NCBI GenBank assembly: GCA_023213395.1
Contig: CM041465.1
Span: 121,465,741 to 121,529,740 of the forward strand
DNA from: Cycas panzhihuaensis
Taxonomy: Eukaryota; Cycadophyta
Reading direction: 5' to 3'
DNA: 64,000 nucleotides
Part shown: positions 32,664-44,396 of the stretch, piece after piece
How positions within the stretch are numbered: position 1 is the stretch's first letter
Layout: each line of letters starts with the position of its first letter
Position numbers and translations under genes: made by a program
Notes under the pieces: generated by a model
The model's database searches: none
Seen by the model: the letters and a program-made list of their open reading frames with translations, nothing else
Told to the model about the DNA's origin: nothing

Positions 32664-33770
32664 CTATTCTTCTCCTTCACTTTGAATCTCCACCTCAGAA
32701 AGTAGTGTTTTCCCTTTTTCCTTCTTTCTTAATTCCATATCCTTGATATGCTTTGGCTTTAGCTCTAGATGCAACTTCCAACACTTTGCTGCAATATGAC
32801 CACTAATATCACAATGCTCACAATAGTTAGAACTTTTAACAAAATTAGTTCTTTTCTTCTTTCCTTCTTGCCTTCTAGATGAGTGCAATTTAGGATTCTT
32901 TTTATACTTATTAGAAGTAAAAGTAGAATCTTTAGACATGAATGTAGGTTTCTTGTTTTTACTTTCTATTGTAATATCCATTTTACTTGCTTCTCCAATG
33001 GATTGAACCTTAAAAAGCCTTAGTTCCTTCCTTATGTATTCATGTAATCCTCCAATGAATTTCATAAGAGTGCTATGTTCATCCATATTAATACCAAGTA
33101 GCATGCCATGCCTAAAAAATAAAGAAGTATAGTCTTGGACACATACACCTCTCCCTTGGCGTAAATATTGCCAAGTGACCCATTGGTCTTCCTCATGACC
33201 TATGGATTAGTATTGCTTCTTTATTACTTTCTTAAAATCCATCCATGGAAAAGAAGATACATCATGAGTCTTCAAATATGCATTCCACTATATCAATGCA
33301 TGTTTACACAACTTGAGCCTAGGAAATGAAAGCTTTTGAGCATTACTATAAGCATAAATTGTGAAGTAGGTTTCAAGTTGATCCAACCAATGGTCCAATT
33401 TTTCAGCATTTAGCTCTCCATCATAAGTTGGAATATCCAACTTTGCCTCCACCTTGAAGGGTTGATGAGATGAAGTACCCTTGCTTTCTTCAAATGAGTG
33501 CTTTAAGGTCTCCTCCTCTTCCTCTTCATGGTTGTGGTCATATGTTGATCCTCCTTCAACTTCCTTCTCTTTGCCTTTACCCTTGACTAGAGGTAGAAGT
33601 TGGGTCATCATTTGTATCAAGACTTCTACGTTCTTCTCAAACTTCTCGAATCTAAGTTCTCCATCTTCTTTTTCATCCATGGTGTTTGGATTCTTTCTTT
33701 GTCTTCTTGGTGATTGTAAGACAAGAAAAACTTCACCTTTCTCTTGGTATCCTTTCCTTGTCTGTACCAT
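32664..33770 (-). pseudogene. F gag
   Basis: Start chosen at 33770 (MVQTRKGY), just inside the primer site. The N-terminus is acidic with a poly-Glu run and leads to DIPTYDGELNAEKLDHWLDQ and ETYFTIYAYSNAQKLSF, the start of the capsid. After a broken middle (33110-33290) the frame 33104-32664 has LMKFIGGLHEYIRKELRLF and a zinc knuckle CEHCDISGHIAAKC (CX2CX4HX4C) with a Lys-rich flank. Single knuckle, unlike D and E. Confidence 0.87.
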
Positions 33771-33793
33771 GCAAGTCCCTACAACAAAGATCA

Positions 33794-33808
33794 CATGCTC
33801 TAATACCA
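33794..33808 (-). promoter_or_regulatory. F primer-binding site (tRNA-iMet type)
   Basis: Minus strand TGGTATTAGAGCATG, 16 bases from the LTR boundary at 33825. One difference from the plant tRNA-iMet complement in the first 12 positions. The gap to the LTR is longer than usual, so the LTR edge may be slightly misplaced. Confidence 0.65.
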
Positions 33809-33824
33809 AAAATATGATTCCAAA

Positions 33825-34728
33825 GTATAGCATAATTGGTGAAGAAATCAATTATCAACCTCTCTCCTTGAGATCCTGGGAGTTAGTGTAGAAATCCCAA
33901 TAACATCAAAAAAAGAATGAGCCCACAAAAGGAAATTCTACACCAAATAATTTATACTTTCTATTTCTCCAAAAGTAAGAAGAGTAATACTTTTATTAAA
34001 CTATAAAAATCTCCATTTAATGGTGGAGAACACAACTAGCAAAAGAATAGTCAAGTTATAAGGAATAGATGATACAATTATACCATAACGGGGACTTCAA
34101 CCCTCCAAATGCTTCCCCAAGGATGCTTCCCAAGTCAAGTGCCTTTCACATCCAAGAACCAAGTCTCCAACCATGTAAATGAGCTTAAGAGGGCTCAATT
34201 TATAGAAAGAAACCAAAATTGCATGTTTAACAAGTGGCAATCATGCAGATATAACCACTAACAACCAGAATGCATGTTGTCCAAGTGACCTCCATGCAAT
34301 TCTGAGAAGTTGCGGCTTGTACCTAGGCTTAACAAACTCCAATTCGACTCAAATTTGGTACACGTATAGGAACACATGTCCCCTTCACTTCCTCAAAATT
34401 TTAGATCATTTGGATATCATTTGACTGCATTTTCATTGATTTAATAATAGTATGTATTTGATGCTTTTTTTCTGGTTGTGGGATTAATTTTTTGCAAAAC
34501 AAGGCTTGAAATCTAATCAAATGATATTTTCTGAACCCCACCTTTTGCACACATGTAGTGGGATGTGTCTTCTTCCTTTCCACAAAATTTCATATAAGTT
34601 TGATACCATTTGGACCTATATTATTCAGTTATGCCAATGCCTTGCATTTTCTACATCCTGTAGACATATGGTAGATCCTCTTAGCATTTTCTGCCTCTTG
34701 TAAACATATGGTAGATCCTCCTGGATCG
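33825..34728 (-). repeat. F 5' LTR (904 bp)
   Basis: Right copy of the LTR at 20506-21425, TGATTCC to GGATCG (last base changed from A). The two copies share long blocks such as the GATCCTGGGAGTTAGTG region and the GCTTGTACCTAGGCTTAAC region. Followed by target copy TTTGT. Confidence 0.92.
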
Positions 34729-34955
34729 TTTGTAGTTGAGTAAGATTCAAATTAGTTAGGCATAATTGATCCATAATTAGTAATTCGCATGGCTCTTGTA
34801 CTTGTATATAAATTCATTTACTACTGTAGAAATAACAAGTTGGTTCTTCATTCAAGACTTGTTTTCTTTTGTGCATGTTTTGCACAACAAGTTTTCAACT
34901 AGCACCAATGGAGCAAAATTGTTTACATATCAATTGGTATCAGAATGTATGATTA
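34729..34955 (+). repeat. Probable LTR 3' half with primer site, split by F
   Basis: A TATA box (GTATATAAAT, about 34803) is followed about 130 bp later by TTGGTATCAGAATG at about 34941, which resembles a tRNA-iMet primer site. This is the layout of a copia R-U5 end. F's target duplication means the left half of this LTR should end at 20505. No internal genes of its owner are recognisable downstream. Confidence 0.45.
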
Positions 34956-35867
34956 GGCCTACTTTTCACTGGCCATAAGCATATGAACCATCTCCTGAAC
35001 TTCATACCCCATCTATAAGGCATCCTTCCTATAAGGTATAATTCCTCTTTGACCTTATAGAATCCTTTATGAACAATGAGCAATTGATTTTGACTGTGCT
35101 TGCTCGATTCATTGCCCTTCTTGTGGCTTCCCTTTGCATGCTAAACATTAAAAGCTAAATAATTCTTTTTTACACTATTAGTGAGCGTATGATAGTTCCT
35201 TTGTGTGATTTACAGCTAGATTTGAGAAACGAAACCATCTTAAGGACAATTTTAGCGTTCCTACAAATAGGGTAGATCATGTTTTTTAGGAGGATCGTTA
35301 GGGCAATAACAATCCCACCAAAGATAGTTTCAGCATCAACATTCACAAGGTGCTTCCACCTCTTCAACCTCCTTTGGTTACAAGAAACTGAAGAAGTATT
35401 GTCAATATCATGGAACTTCCAATATTCAAATGAAAAATGTTATAACCAACATCAAAAGTCTAAGGTTCAAACATTGGTTAATGAAGCCCAGTTCAATAAT
35501 TCATCTCAGGTGGAGGTGGAGGAGGCTTTGATGACCTTGATCACTAATCCCTCAATGCCCAATTCACAACTAACTTGTATGGTTGTTGAATGATATTTGG
35601 CACACTGAATCTTAAAATTGCCTATTAACATATCGATCTTGTGGCCTCTTTGCCTTGGCATTACATTAGGGCAATCTTATAAAATATGCAACATTACACA
35701 ACACGTACAACAAATACAACCAATCATCAAGCATGCACAGTACACAATATACTCCTTCGTAACTTGTTATTCCATTTATAAGATTGGAGTACAATGCCTT
35801 TGCTCTCTACCTAGAGAGAATGACTTAGTTGCCACCCTTGAGAGTATGACATAAGACTCAAATACTT
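34956..35867. other. No recognisable gene
   Basis: About 0.9 kb between the presumed LTR remnant and element H. The longest reading frame (35279-35593, + strand) has no motif I recognise. It may be leader sequence of the retroelement whose LTR ends near 34940. Confidence 0.4.
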
Positions 35868-36068
35868 TGTTAAGAGTAATGTTTTTTCTAGGCATTATTG
35901 TACTACTCTAATGTATCTTTATGAGGGTTATGTGTCATTCCGTCTTTACTCCGCCTGTGACAAGTGGCACACATGCCTTTAGCCCTGTCCAAGGATCATG
36001 TAATTTGTATTGTATTTATAGAGGGATCTCCCGCATTAATGAAATGAACATTCATTGAGAGTTTTTCA
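35868..36068 (+). repeat. H 5' LTR (201 bp)
   Basis: TGTTAAGAGTAATG to GAGAGTTTTTCA. TATA box TATTTATAG at 36013-36021. The 3' partner is outside the window, so the left edge rests on the TG and the usual TGTTA start. Confidence 0.75.
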
Positions 36069-36084
36069 TGGTGTCAAAGCAAGG
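36069..36084 (+). promoter_or_regulatory. H primer-binding site (tRNA-iMet type)
   Basis: TGGTGTCAAAGCAAGG directly abuts the LTR end; two differences from the plant tRNA-iMet complement in the first 12. Confidence 0.75.
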
Positions 36085-36417
36085 TTCCCTGATTAAGACA
36101 AGTGCAGTAGGGATCCAAAGAGAAGAGTCTAATATTCAATTTTTTAGGGTTTTTGAGAGGATCTCAAGGAGTTTTTTGAGAAAATTTGAAGAAGTTTCGT
36201 GAGTGTTTAGGCAACAAAACAAAGCAAGCATTAATTACTCGAAGTGCGGACAGAGTACGGATTGTATAGAATGTACATACTGATTTTCAAAGTGCTCATA
36301 ATTTGATGAAATTTCACCAGCAAGTACGTTTTGAAGAAGCCATCATCTTTCTTTAAAGGCATGGCTCAAAAATCATACGATTTAAGGAAGTTTCTACCTA
36401 TTTTTATTGGGTGTGGG

Positions 36418-36627
36418 TGTTAGATCAGGGGAGCCAAAAGAAACAATCACTTGATGAAAATAATGAACTCTCTTGTCTATTGTGATAGACTCAATACATA
36501 TTTATATATGAGGCAAGACTAGCATAGTACATTACATATATGTTACATGACTTTACATTAGATGTTACGGTTAAGTCATTAGTTATAATACATTAATATA
36601 CAAAGGATAAGACATTACATTTTAACA
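36418..36627 (-). repeat. I 3' LTR (210 bp) and polypurine tract
   Basis: TGTTAGATC to TTTTAACA. Minus-strand TATA box CATATATAAA at 36501-36510. It lacks about 24 bp present in the other LTR, where GAGGC flanks the segment on both sides. The next bases, read on the minus strand, are the polypurine tract TTAAGAGGGAA (36628-36638). Confidence 0.92.
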
Positions 36628-36639
36628 TTCCCTCTTAAT

Positions 36640-38300
36640 GTCTGATCCTTTTCTTTCATATTGATCTTGTCTCTAAGGTACAGAAACTTGTCCTTGGGAA
36701 GAGGCTTTATGAAGATGTCAGCGAGTTGTTCAAATTTGGGATAATATATAAGCTTGATTTCCCCTTTGTCTACCTTCTCCCTGATGAAATGATGATGAAC
36801 TTCAATGTGTTTTGTTTGGGCATGGAAAACTAGATTCTTGGTCATTTGAATGGTGCTCTAGTTGTCACAATTGATTGGGGTTGGACAAGCTTGAGGAATT
36901 TATAATTCCTCTAATAGATGTCTCAACCAGATAGCTTCATAGGACGATTGAACAACGACTTGATACACAACTCCAGATGTAGACAAGGAGGTAGTTGGTT
37001 GCTTCTTGGTTCTCCATGATATGATTCTATTTCCTAGGTCAAAGTAATACCCAGAGGTGGATTTTTGGCTGTCAGCATCTCCTGCCCAATCTGAGTCAAT
37101 GTACCTAGTTAAATGAGTTGTTCCTTGATTTCTGTAGATAATACCATAGGATTTTGTTCCTTGTAGATATCGCAGAATGTGCTTGGCAGCTTTCCAGTGA
37201 GATTCTTTAGGTGCAAACATGAGACTAGGCCGATAACAAATACTATATATGGTCGAGTTGAGGTGAGATATATGAGGTTCCCGACCAATTTCTTGTAGAG
37301 GATCTCATTTACGGGTTTTCCTTCTGGATCAACAGTTAGCTTGGTTCTAGTATACATAGGGATTGGAGATGATTTACAATTTGCCATGTTGAACTCCTCC
37401 AGAATCTATGCTGTGTACTTGCTTTGATGCATGAAGATACCATCTTCCAGCTTATGAATCTCTATCCCCAAATAATAGTGAATTTCTCCTAGGTCTGTCA
37501 TTTTGAAGGTCTTTGATAGCTGAAGTTGTAAGGAGTTGATCCAGCTAGTGTTGGTTCCAGTTAGTATCAGATCATCCACATACAATACGAGGATAGTGAT
37601 CAAATCATTCTTGTCCACATGAATATAAAGTCTGAAATCTGCTTCTGATCATTTCATTCCAATACCTCATAGGTAGGAACCAATCTTAGCGTACTAGGAC
37701 CTGGGAGCTTGTTTTAGCACATAGAGTGCTTTATTGAGTTTGAAGACAAGATGTTCCTATCCCTTGGATGCATATCCAGGAGGTTGTTCCATGTACACTT
37801 CCTCCTAAAGATCTCCATTGAGAAAGGCTCCTTTGACATCCATCTGATACAATGGCTAGTTACTCTGCCTGACTAATGCAATCATTGTTCAGATAGTTAC
37901 CATTTTGTTGACAAGAGCAAAGGTCTCTTCATAGTCTATTCCTTGAGTCTGAGTGTATCCCTTTGCCATAAGTCAGGCCTTATATTTTTCAATTTACCCA
38001 TCTGCCTTTTCCTTAATCTTGTATAGCCATCGACACCCAACGATAGGTTTTCCTAGTGGTGGGTCGGTTAGATCCCAAGTTCTATTTTTTAAGATTGATT
38101 CCATTTCTTCATCCATTGCCTTCCTCCAGTGAGGATCATCTTGAGCTTGTTGAAAGGTGATATCATGATGGGCTATGAGGCCATAGTGTGTTTGACTTCT
38201 GGTTCTTCTACCTTCTTGCATGAGATTTGGATTATTCGTGATTCCTCCATAGTTTTTAGATACCATTTTGGTATTTTCTTCTGAGGTGGTATAGATGATT
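36640..38300 (-). pseudogene. I reverse transcriptase and RNase H
   Basis: Minus strand, right to left. RT starts near 38250 (FQQAQDDPHWRKAMDEEMES, KNRTWDLTDPPLGK, CRWLYKIKEKADG) and is broken around 37630-37990. The catalytic block VLYVDDLILTGTN is at about 37540-37590. The connection and RNase H occupy three frames: ILYKKLVGNLIYLTSTRP, YIDSDWAGDADSQKSTSGY and FHAQTKHIEVHHHFIREKV (36845-36615). At least four frame changes. Confidence 0.88.
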
Positions 38301-39431
38301 GGTCAGAATTGCCAGTAACGTTATTCGGCTTGGGCGGGTTAGGTTGTTGATCCGAAGTTTCATCAAAGATACTTGGAATGACGTTCTCTGGTGTTGCGTT
38401 AATAGATGCTTAGTGCTCACTTTGTGATTCCTCTAAATGAGGTTGATTCCAGTGCCAACTGACAATATTGTCTAGGTGAGTAGAAGGAGAAATCATGTTA
38501 TCCTTAGTTGCCTCAGATGTTTCATCGAAGTATACATCTCTATTGGAGTAGATCTTGTTAGTCAGTGGGTCTAGGCATCTATATGCCTTGTAGACTTCAT
38601 TGTAACCTGCAAGAATACACCTTCTGCTTTTGTCATCTAATTTTCTTCTCTTCTCAACTGGAATATGCATGTAGACTATTTGCCCAAATATTTTGAGATG
38701 GAAGACGTCGAACTTTTGACCTGACCAGATTCTTCGAGAGTCATGTTTTTTAGTGCCTTGGTGGGACTTCTGTTGAGAAGGTATACAATACTGTTAGTTG
38801 CCTCGACCCAGTACTTTGATTACTCATTTTTGTTTTAGAAGTGACTGAGTCATTTCTGTTATGGTCCTATTCTTTCTTTCAACCACTCCATTAGGTTGAG
38901 GAGTGTAGGGAGTTGTGAACTGTCTTTGTATACCATTTCTTCTACAATATTACAAGAATTCATTAGAGGTGAATTCTCCACCATTGTCGGTCCTCAAACA
39001 TTTGATAATGTAGCCGCTTTCTTTTTCAACCTTCGCCTTGAAGTTGAGGAAGGTGTCAAGCACGTCTGGGTGAATGGACCACATATATCACTATGAATTA
39101 ACTAAAGTTTACATGTTGCCCTTGTAGTACTAGGGGAGAATTGTAGTCTATATTCTTACTCATCATACATGAATCACACACTAAGTTAGATTCCTTTATC
39201 TAGGGCAATCCATTCACTATATCATGTTTGCTTAACAAAAATAGAGTATCGTACAATAAGTGACCATAGTGCAAATTCTCGAGTTTATCATTATCAACAT
39301 TGTGTGTTACATGAAGGGCAGAGTGAATTGGTGTGGCAAGAAATTTATATAACCCATTAGTTTTAATGCCTTCACCAATTACTTTGTTCCCTTTATATCT
39401 GTCAAAAATAACACATCCATCGCCATCAAAC
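38301..39431 (-). pseudogene. I integrase (internal deletion) and GAG-pre-integrase
   Basis: Minus strand. From the right: NKVIGEGIKTNGLYKF, the zinc module with LHYGHLLYDTL and CDSCMMSKN, then HSDICGPFTQT near 39080. A deletion follows, because the next residues are LDTFLNFKAKVEKE; the roughly 40 residues with the IDDFSRKTWVYF block are absent. CLRTDNGGEFTSNEF (second Asp) and TPYTPQPNGVVERKNRTI (Glu) are at about 38900-39000. C-terminal block LDDKSRRCILAGYNEVYKAY lies at about 38580-38650. Confidence 0.82.
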
Positions 39432-39643
39432 TATTAGAGTGTAATGTTTTATCAAGGTTCAAAAGGGGTAATATTGAAATACCCTCAAATGTAACTCACA
39501 TCTAAGATGTTGACACTTGGCAGTCAGAGGTGGATCAGTTATAATTCAGTTTGTAATGGTCATCTTGTATGGTGTATACTTAAAGGAGACTAGATCTCCA
39601 TGGAATGCAAGTTTTTTGTTCATCTCAATTGAGATTGCTATCA
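39432..39643 (+). repeat. J 5' LTR (212 bp)
   Basis: TATTAGAGTG to TTGCTATCA. The expected TG start is TA in both copies, so the change was probably already present in the parent element. Confidence 0.94.
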
Positions 39644-39658
39644 TGGTATTGGAGCAGG
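39644..39658 (+). promoter_or_regulatory. J primer-binding site (tRNA-iMet type)
   Basis: TGGTATTGGAGCAGG directly abuts the LTR; two differences in the first 12 from the plant tRNA-iMet complement. Confidence 0.8.
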
Positions 39659-40348
39659 TCACCCTGCCTGTTTGAGAGAGGGATTAGCATCTGATAAAGG
39701 CAGTACCAAAGTAAGATAGACCCAGAAGCCAACAAAGGGCAGATTAAGAGTCAAGATTATTAGAAGGGCAAATCTGGAGGCGATTAAAGACGTTGTACGA
39801 CCTGTGTACAGAACCGTACGATTGTACGGACTATAAAAATCCATGTCTCAAATTGAGACGAAATTTCACCAGCAAGTAGATCTTGACCCCCCGCCCCCAC
39901 CCCCCCCCCCCCGCCAGGGCACTTCTCTCTTCAGGGTCAAAGTCATTCGAGGACGTTTGAAGGCGGTTTTGGCCACTTTACCAGTCCATGTGGGTTTGGA
40001 GGTACCTTCATAAATTTCTCTCGATTTTTTCTCTGATTTTTGGATTAAATCTGTCATAAACTCTGCATATCAGTGCTATGAAGACATTGTGACTGACTTT
40101 AAGAAATTCCGTGGAGTATTTTTGGAGATACGAGTCAAATCGTGCTAAATCCTAGCTGCGCCTCCTTGTCTATTGAGCCAGTTTTCTCACAGTCCGAAAC
40201 CTGTTTTGAAAATCTAATATCAGATCCGAAATCCTCTCTTCATCCTCTTTCTTTTGAGGTACACTTTGTCTCATTTAGTACCGTCTCATTTTTGTACGAA
40301 AATTGCATTACAGACGCCCAACTCTCGTCCTTGATTCTCTCAGATCAA
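39659..40348 (+). other. J leader with a long C tract
   Basis: Non-coding leader. It holds GAACCGTACGATTGTACGGAC (39808-39828, near-palindromic, written here in part as ACCGTACGATTGTACGG), the string AAATTTCACCAGCAAGTA (39861-39878) shared with H's leader at 36309-36326, and a C-rich tract at 39887-39915 interrupted by G and A. Confidence 0.6.
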
Positions 40349-41320
40349 ATGGCTTCTGCAATCCTAACCTTGCCTGATCAAGAAAAACTAACTGATTTTG
40401 TTTACCATATGTGGAAAATTAAAGTGGAAACTATTTTAAGAGTTAAAAATGCTTGGAATATTGCGAATGGGTTTGAAATTCGTCCAAATGCCACTGATCC
40501 AAAGTAGTAAGTTGGGAGGAGAGAGATAATATAGGAATGCTCATTTTAAAGATGTCAGCTTCAGATTCACTCTTGGTATACATAGAGAAATTAAACTCTT
40601 CATCAGGTATTTGGAAATGTCTTGAGAATTTATATGGGTAGAAGAACAAAGCTAGGATAATTGCATTGAAGGAAGAATTGTACAAACTGGACATGAAGGA
40701 AAGTGAGACTATAATAGAATTCATACATAAAGTTGTTTCAATTAGAAATAATCTGTTGAGTGTAGGAGGTTTGATTTCAGAACAAGAGTTGGTGGAACTG
40801 GTGGCAACCAAGTTGCCAACATCCTTTGACATAACCATTAACACCATTACAAATAGTAACCGGATTGATAAAATGACTCTTGATGAATTGACCAGGCTGC
40901 TATTAAGACAGGAACAGAGGAACAAGCGCTATGAGGATTCTTCAGAACCGGAGGACGCATTTGCGTCTAGATTGAATCTAGGCCCACGTGGATGAAATTG
41001 GGCTCGTGGACGAGGACCAACTCCAGACATCAGAGGACATGGACATTGGCAAGAATCCAGGGGATGTGGACGAAGCAGAGATACCAGAATATGTTTCAAC
41101 TATGGAAAAACTGGGCACATCTCTAGTACATGCATAATTTTTGACATTTGTTACCACTGCGGGCAATCTGGGCATTACCCATATCAATACCCACAAAGAA
41201 GGATCGATATTTAGAGAGGGGAACGACATGTTGGAGGATATAGCAAAGAAAAAACAGAAGAAGAGGAAGAAGAAACTGCATTCATCGTCGCTCTGGCCAC
41301 AAGTCTAAAAGATGGCGACA
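40349..41320 (+). pseudogene. J gag with two zinc knuckles
   Basis: ATG at 40349 (MASAILTLPDQEKLTDF). The frame stops at 40507 and resumes in another at about 40540. Blocks: KIKVETILRVKNAWNIANGF, LYKLDMKESETIIEFIHKVV, LPTSFDITINTI, LLLRQEQRNKRYED. A Gly/Arg-rich stretch precedes two knuckles: CFNYGKTGHISSTC (second Cys changed to Tyr) and CYHCGQSGHYPYQY (last Cys lost). Relatives of these blocks occur in H's gag, so J and H are related families. Confidence 0.85.
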
Positions 41321-42720
41321 TATGGTATGTTGATTTGGGAGCTTCGCGACACATGACCAATCGTGAAGATTGGTTTGAGGCCCTAAAGTTGTGCGACTTC
41401 AACAAATCAATTGAACTAGGAGATAAATACCCACTTGACATAAAGGGGGTAGGTACCATTGCCATCAGTCTGCAAGGAAACGTAAAGAAAATTGGGAATG
41501 TTCTATTAGTCCTTGGCCTAAAAATGAACCTTATTTCTGTCTCACAACTTGGCAAAAAGGGGCTAAGGACAATTTTTGATGAAGAAGGTTATTGTCATAT
41601 TCTAGACATGAAGAACAATGGAGAAACCATTGCAAAAGGCATAAGATGTAATGATCTGTACAAACTTTTGTCAGATCCTATGCTTCCCAATGTAGAAGAA
41701 AAAGCTTGTACTGTTGTTAAAACTGGTAATAAAATTTGGCATTTGAAGTATGGACATCTTCTAATTGAAACACTAAAATCAATGGAAAAATTAGGAATAG
41801 TAAATGGGTTGCCCCATATTTCTTCTGACAACTTTGTTTGCAAAGGCTGCCAATTTGGCAAACATCACTGACATTCATTTAGAGAAAGCAGTTGGAGAGC
41901 ACAAGAAAAAAATAGAATTAATTCATACAGATCTGTGTGGTCCCATCACACCACTCTCAATCAATGGTTGTAGGTATTTTCTAACCTTCATTGATGATTT
42001 TACTCAAAGAGTATGGGTTTACTTTCTTCACAACAAGTCAGAAGTCTTCGAAATATTCAAAGAATTTAAAGCAGAAGCAAAGCTAGAATCAGGAACAAAA
42101 ATCAAGTGCATTGGGTCAGACGGAGGAGGTGAATACATATCAAAGGAGTTCTTGAACTACTATAGGTTGGACGGAATTTGTAGACAGGCCACAACTCCAT
42201 GTACACCACAATCTAATGGAGTTGCAAAAAAAAAAAAACAGGATTGTAATGGAAATAGCCAGAAGCATGGTTTATGAAAAGGAAGTTCCAAAATCATATT
42301 GGGCTGAGTCAATAAGTATCCCCTGCTATCTAATAAATCGAAGTCCAACAAAAGCTCTAAAGAACATCACTCCAGAAGAAGCCTAGATAGGTAGGAAACT
42401 TGATGTAAGTTCACTTAAAGTATTTGGTAGTCAAGCTTTTGTTCACATACCTGATAAAAGGAGGTCTAAAATTGATGCAAAAAGCATAGAATGCATTATG
42501 ATAGGTTCTGACAAACACTCCAAAGCCTACAAATGCATAGATCCTAAGTCCAATAAAATCTACGTAAGTAGAGATGTTGTTTTCAATGAAGAAGATGGCT
42601 CAAATGATACTTCACAAGTTAGAATAATCGAAGGAAATGAAAAGGAGGAAATATCCTCTACAGAATCATCTCCTTCCTCTTCATCAATTCAGAATGAAAC
42701 ACCAGAGGGAGAAGAATAAG
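41321..42720 (+). pseudogene. J protease, GAG-pre-integrase and integrase
   Basis: Protease active site is WYVDLGASRHMTN (DSGAS changed to DLGAS), then MNLISVSQLGKKGL. GAG-pre-integrase: NKIWHLKYGHLLIETLKSME and CKGCQFGKHH. Integrase in a shifted frame: IHTDLCGPITPLSINGCRYF, IDDFTQRVWVYFLHNKSEVF, IGSDGGGEYISKEFLN, TTPCTPQSNGVA. A 13-A run at 42226-42238 shifts the frame inside the Glu-bearing helix. C-terminus: KSIECIMIGSDKHSKAYKCI (about 42480-42540) and a Ser/Glu-rich tail. Confidence 0.9.
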
Positions 42721-42839
42721 TCATAGAACAATCAACGGAAGAAACAAACATTGAAGAAGGTACACAAAAACAGAAGAAGTTACCCAGATGGTTCATCAAA
42801 ACAATCGAAGAAGGAAAAGGCAATGTGCTTGAACACAGA

Positions 42840-44395
42840 ACACGAACTCAAAAGCCAAGGGCCCTGATAAGCTGAGTCAAACCACAGACCTTTCAAGAGG
42901 CTAAAGATCAACATCAGTGGAAGACAACCATGGACAGTGAAATAGACTCAATTAGGAAAAATCAAACATGGAAACTGTTAGAGTTGCCTGCCAAGAAATC
43001 TATAGTCAGTTGTAAATGGGTCTACAAAATTAAGGAGGGAACCAATGGCAAAATAGAGAAGCACAAAGCACAACTTGTTGCGAAAGGATACACTCAAATA
43101 GCGAGAGTAGACTTTGAAGAAACCTTTTCTCCTGTGGCCAAGCTAAACACTGTAAGGACAATGATTGCACTAGCTATTGTGCAAGATTGGAAAATCTTTC
43201 AATTAGATATAAAAAGTGCCTTCTTGAATGGGGAATTGGAAGAGGAAGTTTATATGAGACAACCCGAAGGAGGACAAGAGCATCTGGTGTGCAAATTAAA
43301 AAAGGCTCTATATGGATTAAAGCAAGCCCTCGAGCTTGGTACGTAAAATTAGATCAATATCTATGTCAGAATTGCTTTAAACGATGTGGTTCAGACCCCA
43401 GCTTATACATAAGAAAAAAAGGTGGCAAAATCACAATAATTGTTGTTTATGTTGATGACATGGTTCTCACCAGCAATGATGAAGAATCCGTTGCAGACAT
43501 AAAAGAACAACTCAAGCAAGAATTTGAAATGATAGATTTGGGCCTCCTAAGCTATTACTTGGGATTAGAAATAGATCAACAACAAGGTTATGTTACTCTA
43601 TCCCAGAGCAAATACAGCAAAGATCTATTGAGAAAATTCCATATGGACAATTGCAATCCATGTGCCACACCCATGGAAATAAATTGTGATCTAGCAGCAG
43701 ATGATATAGAGCAAGTAGCAAACATCACGTTATATAGAGAAATGATTGGAAGTTTGATTTATCTAACAGCCACCAGGCCCGACATATCACATTCGGTAGG
43801 ATTAGTATCCAGATACATAGAAAATCCTAAAACGAGACATTGGAAGGCTGTAAGGAGAATTATAAGTTACCTAAAGGGGACGACAAACCTAAAACTAGTA
43901 TATCCCAAAGGAGGATCAACTAATCTATCGGTTTTTTGTGACTCCTACTGGGTAGGAGACAAAGAACAAAGGAAATCAACTAGTGGGTACTGTTTTTTTG
44001 TAGGATCTGCAGTAATTTCATGGTGCAGTAAAAAATAGGCTATTGTTGCATTATCATCCACTGAGGCAGAATACAAAGCAGCTGTGACAGCAATGTGCGA
44101 AGCTATGTAGTTGAGACAACTCCTAGCTGATCTAGAACAATGACAAAATCAAGCAACTATTCTAAAGTGTGACAATCAGAGGGCCATCAAATTGACCAAA
44201 AATCCAGTCCTTCATGCAAGAACCAAACACATAGAAGTACATCATCACTTTATAAGGGAAAAAGTCCACAACAGGGAAATTGATTTGGAAGACTGTCCAT
44301 CTACAGAACAAGTTGCACATCTACTAACAAAATCTCTTGGAAAAGAGAGACTTCAAAATTTGAGAAACAAATTAGGTTTACTAAAGATAAAACAT
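42840..44395 (+). pseudogene. J reverse transcriptase and RNase H
   Basis: [87 protein letters not shown] one-base shift near 43328 moves to the frame of SPRAWYVKLDQYL and the catalytic VVYVDDMVLTSND. RNase H: LYREMIGSLIYLTATRPDIS, FCDSYWVGDKEQRKSTSGY (Ala of SDWAG changed), a stop at 44036-44038, then LSSTEAEYKAA and HARTKHIEVHHHFIREKV to 44395. Confidence 0.92.
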
Positions 44396-44396
44396 T

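Larger units (their letters stand above)
20506..34728 (-). mobile_element. Gypsy element F (chromovirus-like), minus strand, interrupted by G
   Basis: Paired LTRs (20506-21425 and 33825-34728) begin TGAT and end GGATC(A/G). Target copies TTTGT at 20501-20505 and 34729-34733 are identical. The order on the minus strand is LTR, primer site, gag, protease, RT, RNase H, [G inserted], integrase with a chromodomain-like tail, polypurine tract, LTR. Without G the element is about 6.4 kb. The RNase H frame continues logically from 30870 across G to 23087, confirming one interrupted element. Confidence 0.93.

Noticed and set aside
35279-35593. 104-codon plus-strand frame as a host gene
   Set aside because: No motif, no conserved neighbours, in what is probably retroelement leader or spacer.
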